This document shows, piece after piece, positions 32,981 to 39,749 of a stretch of DNA of 55,580 bases; position 1 is the stretch's first letter, and every line of letters begins with the position of its first letter. The position numbers and the translations under genes were made by a program. This DNA comes from DATBFX01 sp036558305. GTDB lineage: Bacteria; Chloroflexota; Chloroflexia; Thermomicrobiales; UBA6265. The notes beneath the pieces were generated by a model. That model saw only the letters and a program-made list of their open reading frames with translations. It had not been told where the DNA came from and ran no database searches. Where the stretch lies: contig DATBFX010000161.1 in assembly GCA_036558305.1 (NCBI GenBank), positions 1-55,580 on the forward strand, in the 5' to 3' direction.

Positions 32981-35149
32981 ATGGCAACGCAATACGGTCA
33001 AACGGCCGGGACGCCCCCCGCGTCGGGCGGTCTCGTCGGCAAGCTGGCCGGGTTCCCCGCCGGCAAGCGCACCAAGTGGTTCATCCTCGTCGCCTGGATC
33101 GTGGTCGTCGCGGCGGTCAGTCCGCTCGCCGCCAAACTGGGCGACGTCGAGAAGAACGACGCCGCGGCCTGGTTGCCCGGCAACGCCGAATCGCTCGCGG
33201 TCGCCAATCTCCAGAAACAGTTCGCGAACGGCGAGACGTCGCCGGCGGTCGTCGTCTACCACCGCGACGGCGGTTTGACCGACGTCGACCGGGCCAAGAT
33301 CGAGGCCGACCGACAGGCGCTGGCGGAGCGGTTTCCGCAGACGCCGCCGGGTCCGGCCGTCCCCTCGCAGGACGGCCAAGCGGTCCTCTACGCGATCCCG
33401 TTCATCGACACCGGCAGCAACATCGACAACAACGACTTGAGCAAGGACGTGAAGGCCGTCCGCGCCCTCATCGGCGACGGCGGCGACGGGTTACAGGTGA
33501 AGGTCACCGGTCCCGCCGGGTACACGACCGACCTGATCGACGTCTTCGGCGGGATCGACACGACGCTGCTCGCCGCCAGCGCGGCGGTGGTCGCGGTCCT
33601 GCTGCTCCTCACCTACCGCAGTCCATTCGTCTGGTTGGTCCCGCTGCTCTCGGTGGCGCTGGCCAACCAGGTCGCGACGGCCGCGGTGTACGGTTTGGCC
33701 AAGAGCGTTGGGCTGACGGTCAACGGGCAGAGTGGCGGCATCCTGCCGGTATTGGTCTTCGGCGCCGGCACCGATTACGCGTTGCTCCTAATCGCCCGCT
33801 ACCGGGAGGAGTTGCGCCGGCACGAGGACAAACACGAAGCGATGGCGTTCGCCTTGCGGCAGGCCGGTCCTGCCATGCTCGCTTCCGGGGGCACCGTCAT
33901 CCTCGGTCTGCTCACGCTGCTGGTGGCCGAACTCAACTCGAACCAGAGTCTCGGTCCCGTCGGTGCGGTCGGCATCGCCGCGGCGTTGCTGGTGATGCTG
34001 ACGCTGCTGCCGGCCGTCCTCGTCATCTTCGGGCGGCGGTTGTTCTGGCCGTTCGTGCCCCGCTTCGGTTCCGTCTCGCACGAGGGGAACGGCATCTGGG
34101 CGAAAATCGGCAACCGGGTTGCGCGTCGTCCCCGCCCGGTCTGGATCGGCACCGCGATCGTGCTGGCCGTGCTCGCGCTCGGGTTGACCGGTCTCGACAC
34201 CAACCTGCCGCAAGCGGAGCAATTCCGGAACGAACCCGACGCGATCGCCGGTCAGAAACTCCTCGCGGCTAGCTACCCGGCGGGCGCCGGGCAACCGGCG
34301 ACGGTCATCGCCAACAAGAGCGCGGCGGACGCGGTCAAGGCGGTGATCGCCGGGACGCCGGGTGTGGTCGCGGTGCAGATCGACGGCGGCGCCGGCGACC
34401 TCGTCTCGTTCGCGGTCACCCTCGATGCCGCTCCGTCCAGTCAAGCGGCCTTCGACACGATCGATCGCCTGCGCGACCGGGTGCATGCCGTGGCGGGGGC
34501 GGACGCCGTGGTCGGTGGGCCCGACGCGATCAATCTCGACGTGGCCCGCGCCAACACGCGCGACCGCCGCGTGATCATCCCGCTGGTGTTGGTCGTCGTG
34601 TTGGTGATCCTGGCGCTGTTGCTGCGGGCGCTGGTGGCGCCGTTGCTCCTGATCGCGACGGTGGTGCACTCGTTCGCGGCGGCGTTGGGAGCCAGCATCG
34701 TCGTCTTCGACCGGGTCTTCGGGTTCGCGGCGGTGGAGGGATCGATCCCGCTGCTCGGGTTCGTCTTCCTGGTCGCGCTCGGGGTCGACTACAACATCTT
34801 CCTGATGAGCCGCGTCCACGAGGAGGCGAAGCACCTCGGCACCCGGCAGGGGATGCTGAAGGGTCTGGCCGTCACCGGTGGCGTCATCACGTCGGCCGGG
34901 TTGGTGCTGGCGGCGACCTTCGGCGTCCTGAGCGTGCTGCCGCTGGTCTCGATGACCGAGCTCGGATTCATGGTGGCTTTCGGCGTCTTGCTCGACACGC
35001 TGATCGTCCGCTCGATCCTGGTGCCGGCGTTGACGTTGGACCTCGACCGCCGCGTCTGGTGGCCGAGCCGGTTGTCGCGGCAGCCGGTCGCGCCGGCCGC
35101 AGCACCGATGACCGTGCGCGGTGGCACAATCGCGGCCGAGCGGCGTTAA
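32981..35149 (+). CDS. MMPL/RND-family membrane transporter
   Basis: 722 aa. Two halves, each with one helix, a large extracytoplasmic loop and five further helices. MMPL landmarks: VFGAGTDYALLLIARYREEL in the first half and FLVALGVDYNIFLMSRVHEEAK in the second (the GxDY motifs in the proton path), plus TGPAGYTTDLIDVFG. It exports lipids or hydrophobic drugs using the proton gradient. GAGGAGG lies near the start at 32981. It stands downstream of the PadR/DrrAB genes on the same strand and may serve the same detoxification or lipid-export role. Confidence 0.93.
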   Translation: MATQYGQTAGTPPASGGLVGKLAGFPAGKRTKWFILVAWIVVVAAVSPLAAKLGDVEKNDAAAWLPGNAESLAVANLQKQFANGETSPAVVVYHRDGGLTDVDRAKIEADRQALAERFPQTPPGPAVPSQDGQAVLYAIPFIDTGSNIDNNDLSKDVKAVRALIGDGGDGLQVKVTGPAGYTTDLIDVFGGIDTTLLAASAAVVAVLLLLTYRSPFVWLVPLLSVALANQVATAAVYGLAKSVGLTVNGQSGGILPVLVFGAGTDYALLLIARYREELRRHEDKHEAMAFALRQAGPAMLASGGTVILGLLTLLVAELNSNQSLGPVGAVGIAAALLVMLTLLPAVLVIFGRRLFWPFVPRFGSVSHEGNGIWAKIGNRVARRPRPVWIGTAIVLAVLALGLTGLDTNLPQAEQFRNEPDAIAGQKLLAASYPAGAGQPATVIANKSAADAVKAVIAGTPGVVAVQIDGGAGDLVSFAVTLDAAPSSQAAFDTIDRLRDRVHAVAGADAVVGGPDAINLDVARANTRDRRVIIPLVLVVVLVILALLLRALVAPLLLIATVVHSFAAALGASIVVFDRVFGFAAVEGSIPLLGFVFLVALGVDYNIFLMSRVHEEAKHLGTRQGMLKGLAVTGGVITSAGLVLAATFGVLSVLPLVSMTELGFMVAFGVLLDTLIVRSILVPALTLDLDRRVWWPSRLSRQPVAPAAAPMTVRGGTIAAERR

Positions 35150-35297
35150 ACAGAGTAGAGGGCGCCGGTTGGGGGATAACCCTACCGCGCGATCGGTGGT
35201 CCGCAGGGATTCCGTCGCCCCGGTCGACCGCTAGAGTGGCGGGGCGATGATCGAACCGTTGGGTCGGCACGTACGTAGCTTAGTGAATTCGCGACGG

Positions 35298-35326
35298 CTC
35301 CGGCAGGCGCTTGGTGCCTGCCGGAG
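35298..35326 (+). terminator. Hairpin in the MMPL-PAP2 intergenic region
   Basis: 11-bp perfect stem (35298-35308 with 35316-35326, ctccggcaggc) and a 7-nt loop, without a T-tract. It may terminate the MMPL transcript or shape the leader of the PAP2 gene that starts 24 bp later. Confidence 0.5.
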
Positions 35327-35349
35327 TGCGCGCTCGGAGCGGCTTGTCG

Positions 35350-36192
35350 ATGAACCCGGCGTTTCCGCGACAGCTTAATCGGATCGGGCAGCGTCCCCAG
35401 ACATCAAGCAACGCGATGCCGGTCGTCCGGGAGACGGCGATCGTCGGCACCGCGCTCTTCCTCTACCTCTTCGTGCGCGGGTTGATCCGGGGGAGGGAGG
35501 GCGCGGCGTTCGACCACGCGGCGCGGTTGGTCGACCTGGAGCGGCGACTGGGAGTCTTCTGGGAACCGCGGTTGCAGGCGTGGGCGCTTGCGCATGCCTG
35601 GATCGTGACGCTGGCGAACTGGGTCTACGTCTTCGCGTTCTGGCCGGTGCTGGCCGGGACGATGGCCTGGCTCTTCGTGCGGCACCGTGGGGTGGTCGCG
35701 GTCTACCGCAACGCGCTCCTCATCTCGGGGGCGATCGGTCTGGTCTGTTTCGCGCTGTTTCCGGTGGCGCCACCCCGCTTTCTTTCCGGGTGGGGTTTCG
35801 TGGATACTGTCGCGGTAGGATCCGATACCTATGCGGCACTCTATCCGCGGTCGGTGGCGAACTGGTACGCGGCGATGCCGAGTCTCCACGTCGGCTGGAC
35901 GCTGCTGATGGGGATCGCGCTGGCGACGCGGGCACGGAATCGATTCGTGCGGGCGGTCGGGATCGTGTTGCCGCCGCTGATGTACGCGGCGACGGTGTTG
36001 ACCGCGAATCACTATCTGGCCGACGGTCTCGCCGGCGCCGTCGTCGTCCTGGTCGGGCTGGGCGTCGCGCTGAGGCTGGAACGGCAACCGGCGGAACGGG
36101 GAGTATTGGATGACCCGCTTATGGTCGGCAAGGCAGCCCCAGCCAACGGAACTCGACGGCGTGAGCGCCGAGGAGATCCGGCGGGCGCGTAA
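35350..36192 (+). CDS. PAP2-superfamily (inositolphosphotransferase-like) membrane phosphatase
   Basis: 280 aa with about six helices. The PAP2 catalytic signature is present as PSLHVGWTLLMG and, later, ANHYLADGLAG, which gives the His-Asp catalytic pair; the N-terminal part (FDHAARLVDLERRLGVFWEP) matches the PAP2_3/Aur1-like subgroup. It probably dephosphorylates or transfers a lipid-phosphate head group at the outer membrane leaflet face. ATG 35350 is preferred over TTG 35311 or ATG 35416 but none has a good ribosome-binding site. The C terminus overlaps the next gene by 83 bp, so its last 30 residues may be less constrained. Confidence 0.8.
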   Translation: MNPAFPRQLNRIGQRPQTSSNAMPVVRETAIVGTALFLYLFVRGLIRGREGAAFDHAARLVDLERRLGVFWEPRLQAWALAHAWIVTLANWVYVFAFWPVLAGTMAWLFVRHRGVVAVYRNALLISGAIGLVCFALFPVAPPRFLSGWGFVDTVAVGSDTYAALYPRSVANWYAAMPSLHVGWTLLMGIALATRARNRFVRAVGIVLPPLMYAATVLTANHYLADGLAGAVVVLVGLGVALRLERQPAERGVLDDPLMVGKAAPANGTRRRERRGDPAGA

Positions 36193-36892
36193 GTACCGTC
36201 TCGTGCAACCGGCCATCGTCGTGACGCTGGCGCTGGTGGCCGCGCTCTCCTACTGGTTGAGTGCCGGGTTCCGGTCGGAGATCCACCAGGCGACGACGGC
36301 GCTGGGCACCGGCGATCCCGACGCCGTCCGGCTCTACATGCGGTCGTACGGTGTCTGGGCGCCGATCGCCTCGCTCGTCTTGATGATCTTCCAGGCGCTG
36401 GCGGCGCCGGTGCCGGGTTTCCTGATCGTCTTTGCCAACGGGTTGGCGTACGGGGTGCTCTGGGGCGGTCTGCTCAGTCTGAGCGGGCAGTTGCTGGCGG
36501 CGGTGCTCTGCTTCTGGATCGCGCGGTCGCTGGGGCGGGCGCCGGTGGAGGCGCTGTTGGGAAAATTCGGGTTGGGTTCCGCCGACAAGTGGTTCAAGAA
36601 GTGGGGGGCGAAGGGGATCTTCGCGGCGCGGATCATCCCCGGTGTCGGGTTCGACGCGGTTTCGTACGCGGCGGGGTTGACGCCGATCGGGTTCGCTGCG
36701 TTCCTGCTGGCGACGACGGCCGGGGTGGCGCCGCAGACCTTCATCTACTCGTACCTGGGCGAGGCGGCGCCGGATTCGGCCCGCCTGCTGCTCTACTTGT
36801 CGACGGCGATCCTGGTGATGGTGTTTGCCGGCGCGATCGTCGGTGGGCGGCGGCGAGCGGCAGCGCAATCGTCGACCGACGGCGACGACTAA
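36110..36892 (+). CDS. TVP38/TMEM64-family (VTT domain) membrane protein
   Basis: 260 aa with about five hydrophobic segments. The VTT/SNARE-associated pattern is clear: QALAAPVPGFLIVFANGLAYG, then GGLLSLSGQLLAAVLCFWIARSLGR and ARIIPGVGFDAVSYAAGLT with the conserved RxxP...F. Relatives of DedA/TMEM64 act as lipid scramblases or ion-coupled transporters; the bacterial substrate is not settled. It overlaps the PAP2 gene by 83 bp, suggesting a joint role in envelope lipid metabolism (inference). Confidence 0.85.
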   Translation: MTRLWSARQPQPTELDGVSAEEIRRARKYRLVQPAIVVTLALVAALSYWLSAGFRSEIHQATTALGTGDPDAVRLYMRSYGVWAPIASLVLMIFQALAAPVPGFLIVFANGLAYGVLWGGLLSLSGQLLAAVLCFWIARSLGRAPVEALLGKFGLGSADKWFKKWGAKGIFAARIIPGVGFDAVSYAAGLTPIGFAAFLLATTAGVAPQTFIYSYLGEAAPDSARLLLYLSTAILVMVFAGAIVGGRRRAAAQSSTDGDD

Positions 36893-37031
36893 CCCGGCGA
36901 CACCGTTCCCTATTATCGATTCACACCGATATTACGCATTTTTACGGTTACGTCCCCGCGGCGCAAATGGGGAAGATTCCCCATGCGCCCCGATGCTTCC
37001 CCCCGGCACGATGCTCGCATCGACGTGAAGT

Positions 37032-37472
37032 GTGATCGGCGGTGCGAAGGGGTGCGGACCGGTGGATGCTCGTGATGGTTGGGCGCTCGGCGAGATCGTG
37101 CGCGGACTCGGTGCGCCGTCGTCGTGGCGGTTCTACGTGCTCAGCGTGGGAGCGATGCTGGCGCTGGCCGGACTCGATTTTCTCGGGGCGATCTTTGCCA
37201 AGGAGTTTGCCGAGCGCCAGCACGCGCGGATGTTCGTCGCGGGGTTGCTGACGTTCGGGGTCCTGTTCATCGTCTACGCGGCGAGTTTGAAGGTGGCCGA
37301 ACTCTCGTTCGTCACGTTCGGCTGGGTGGTGTTCCTCCAGGTCGGTCTGCTCCTCCTCGATCGCTGGCGCTACGACGTGCCGATCTCGACCGGGAAGTGG
37401 ATCGCGATGGTGGCGATCCTGGCGCTCCAGGCGTATCTGATCTTGTCACCGGCAGCGGCTCCGGCCCCCTAA
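37032..37472 (+). CDS. Uncharacterised four-helix membrane protein
   Basis: 146 aa with four predicted membrane helices (around SVGAMLALAGLDFLGAIFA, MFVAGLLTFGVLFIVYAAS, FVTFGWVVFLQVGLLLLD and WIAMVAILALQAYLIL). The layout resembles small EamA/SMR-type transporters, but no signature proves this. Start is GTG 37032 by frame; a start a little downstream cannot be excluded. An AT-rich stretch at 36905-36955 upstream is a likely promoter region. Function unknown. Confidence 0.7.
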   Translation: MIGGAKGCGPVDARDGWALGEIVRGLGAPSSWRFYVLSVGAMLALAGLDFLGAIFAKEFAERQHARMFVAGLLTFGVLFIVYAASLKVAELSFVTFGWVVFLQVGLLLLDRWRYDVPISTGKWIAMVAILALQAYLILSPAAAPAP

Positions 37473-37478
37473 CCCCGG

Positions 37479-37507
37479 CCCTTCCCCCCGACGATCGGGG
37501 GGAAGGG
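37479..37507. terminator. Hairpin terminator after the four-helix membrane protein gene
   Basis: 13-bp perfect stem (37479-37491 with 37495-37507), C6/G6 tracts and a 3-nt loop, seven bases after the TAA stop at 37470-37472. The G-rich right side lacks a U-tract. Confidence 0.6.
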
Positions 37508-37556
37508 GGACGGCCATTCCGACACGTCGAGTCGCTTTGTGGAAGGAATATTCGGC

Positions 37557-39086
37557 ATGTCCGTGGTCTGCCTGTCTGCCGAGCGGTCGAAGCCATTCCC
37601 CTCGTCAGGCATCGGTGTCGATCACCGGGAGGCGCCGCTGCTGGCGGCGCTCCGGGAGTATCGGGAGCGGGAGATCGTGCCGTTTTCGACACCCGGGCAC
37701 AAGCAGGGAGCGGCGGTCGACGACGAGGCGATGGCGGTGCTCGGCGCCTCGACGTTTGCCGCCGACGTCTGGCTCAACGCGGGCGACTTCGACCGGTGCC
37801 TGCGGGCGGCCGAGTCGCTGGCGGCCGACGCCTGGGGGGCAGAGCGGGGGTTTTTCCTGAGCAACGGGTCGTCGGCCGGGAACCACGCGGCGCTGCTGGC
37901 GACGGTGAATCCCGGCGACGTGGTGATCGTGAACCGGGATCTCCACACCTCGCTGCTGGCCGGGTTGATCCTCTCCGGAGCGCGGCCGGTCTACGTGATG
38001 CCGCGGTTGCATCCGGAGTTGGACGCGAGTCTCGGGCTGGAAGCGGCCGAGGTGGCGGCGGCGCTGCGGCGTCATCCGGAGGCGAAGTTGATCGCCCTGG
38101 TGAGTCCGACGTACTGGGGCGTGGCCTCCGACGTGGCGGCGATCGCGGCGGTGGCGCACGAGCACGGCGTGCCGCTCTACGTGGACGAGGCGTGGGGACC
38201 GCACTTCGCGTTCCATCCCGCATTGCCGCGACCGGCGCTGGCGAGCGGGGCCGATCTGGCGGTGACGAGCGTCCACAAACTGCTGAGCGGGCTCGGGCAG
38301 GGGGCGCTTCTGCTGGCGCGGGGATCGCGCGTCGATCCGGGGCGGCTGGCGGCGAGTGTGCGGATGACGCGCTCGACGAGTCCGTCCGTGCGGATCTACG
38401 CCTCGCTCGATGCCTGCCGGCGACAGATGGCGTTGGCGGGCGAGGCGCTCTTGGAGCGGACGCTGGCCCTGGCGACGGAGGCGCGGCGCCGGTTGGGCCG
38501 CATCCGCGGGTTGACGGTGCTCGACGCCGATCGGCTCGGGGTGGCGGCGACCCGGTGCGACCCGACGCGGTTGGCGATCGACGTGCATGGGCTCGGGTTG
38601 ACGGGAATCGAGGTCGAGCGGGAACTCTGGCGGCGGTTCGGGATCGCGCCGGAGATGAGCGATCTGCGGGGGATCGTCTGCCTGCTGACGATCGGCGACA
38701 CCGCCGCGAGTGTCGATCGGCTCGTAAGGGCGCTGGCGACGATCGGCGCGGAAGCGTGCGTGGACGTGTCGAACGGCTCCGATCGGCTGCCCCGTTCCGG
38801 CGGGGCACTCCTGGCGCCGGGTGCGCAGGTCTTGACGCCACGGGAGGCGTTCGGCGCGCCGACTCGTGCGGTCCCGCTCGGTGCAGCCGTCGGGGAGATT
38901 GCGGCGGAGTTGATCGTCCCGTATCCGCCGGGGATTCCGGTGCTGGCGCCGGGGGAGGCGATCGGAGCGGAAAAGGTCGCCTACCTGGCGGAGTGCGCGG
39001 CGCGGGGGTTGCACGTCTGTGGGGCGGCGGATGCGGGGCTGGAGACGGTGCGGGTGGTGGGATGGGCGTCAGGCGTTAGGCGTTAG
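37557..39086 (+). CDS. Orn/Lys/Arg decarboxylase-family PLP enzyme
   Basis: 509 aa. Fold type I PLP enzyme of the Orn/Lys/Arg decarboxylase major domain: REIVPFSTPGHKQG at the N terminus, GFFLSNGSSAGNHAAL (phosphate loop), ALVSPTYWGVASD, YVDEAWGPHF (Asp binding the pyridine nitrogen) and TSVHKLLSG with the PLP lysine. The C-terminal domain (LLAPGAQVLTPREAF, then PYPPGIPVLAPGE) is typical. It makes a polyamine or decarboxylates a basic amino acid in the cytosol; substrate not assigned. ATG 37557 has GGAAGGA upstream. The last codons and TAG stop are built from a heptad array. Confidence 0.9.
   Translation: MSVVCLSAERSKPFPSSGIGVDHREAPLLAALREYREREIVPFSTPGHKQGAAVDDEAMAVLGASTFAADVWLNAGDFDRCLRAAESLAADAWGAERGFFLSNGSSAGNHAALLATVNPGDVVIVNRDLHTSLLAGLILSGARPVYVMPRLHPELDASLGLEAAEVAAALRRHPEAKLIALVSPTYWGVASDVAAIAAVAHEHGVPLYVDEAWGPHFAFHPALPRPALASGADLAVTSVHKLLSGLGQGALLLARGSRVDPGRLAASVRMTRSTSPSVRIYASLDACRRQMALAGEALLERTLALATEARRRLGRIRGLTVLDADRLGVAATRCDPTRLAIDVHGLGLTGIEVERELWRRFGIAPEMSDLRGIVCLLTIGDTAASVDRLVRALATIGAEACVDVSNGSDRLPRSGGALLAPGAQVLTPREAFGAPTRAVPLGAAVGEIAAELIVPYPPGIPVLAPGEAIGAEKVAYLAECAARGLHVCGAADAGLETVRVVGWASGVRR
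39066..39086. repeat. (gcgt[c/t]ag)x3 heptad array forming the decarboxylase stop
   Basis: gcgtcag, gcgttag, gcgttag in tandem (39066-39086). In the reading frame of the decarboxylase the final tag is its stop codon, so the repeat encodes the last residues (SGVRR) and the stop. Inverse of the array at 7708-7724. Confidence 0.85.
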
Positions 39087-39749
39087 GGATCGATGGGCTT
39101 CCTTCAGGGTCGGATCTTGGGCCGGCGCCTCCGGGTGGGGAACCCTCACCCCCTGACCCCCTCTCCCGGTGCGCGGGAGAGGGGGAACGCGTTGGTGTGC
39201 GTGGCGGGGCGAGTGGGGGCGGAGCGGGCGCGGCGCCGAGGAGGGTGGCGGCACGTTGCGGCGCGACCGGGCGGGGCACGTGGTAGCCGGCGTGTGCGGC
39301 CGGGATCGTTGGCTGCTCCGAGCGCAGGCGATCGGGCCTGGGCGGCACCCAGAGGGTTCCCGCTGCCTGCCCAGGCCCGCCCACGCAAATGAAGGCGACC
39401 GCTTGGGGGTGATTTAGATCATATGATTCTCTTTGTCAATAGGTTTGCCATGGCGATTTCGGAGGTGTTCTCGTGGAGATCGTCGTTCATGAGCCCACGC
39501 AATCCCGTGGTCGGCATTCTTGGCCTGCAGAGCCCACGTCGCCGTCGCGAAATGCGGCAGGCTCGCCGAGTCTCGCGACGTTGGTTCCGAGACGGGTTGT
39601 GCGGCAACCGAACCCAGACAAATCGCTCCGGACGGACGGCATCCGGGAGAGCTCTGGCAAACGGACCTCGCGGAGACGAAGGTCGGGATGACCTCGGGCC
39701 GTTTCGGGTCCTTGTGCGGCGCGCGGACTTGGGCGATCCTCCCGCGACT
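39087..39749. other. Long intergenic region before the HTH-STAND regulator
   Basis: 663 bp without a gene I can support. It contains the hairpin repeat at 39157-39185, a GC-rich stretch sharing tgcggcgcgac and gggcggggca with 44129-44152, and a short AT-rich zone near 39410-39440 that could be a promoter. Frames in 39480-39740 are open on both strands but show no recognisable protein, and may be a dispersed-repeat remnant. Confidence 0.45.
39157..39185. repeat. Hairpin repeat of the ccctctcccg/cgggagaggg type
   Basis: 12-bp perfect stem (39157-39168 with 39174-39185), 5-nt loop, preceded by ccctcaccccctgac. Palindromes of this kind are widely dispersed in many GC-rich bacteria; here it stands 70 bp after the decarboxylase stop and could act as terminator. 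Confidence 0.75.

Noticed and set aside
39480..39740. N-terminal extension of the HTH-STAND regulator or an antisense gene
   Set aside because: Frames are open on both strands but Arg/Ser/Pro-rich with no domain; the recognisable protein begins at about 39750.
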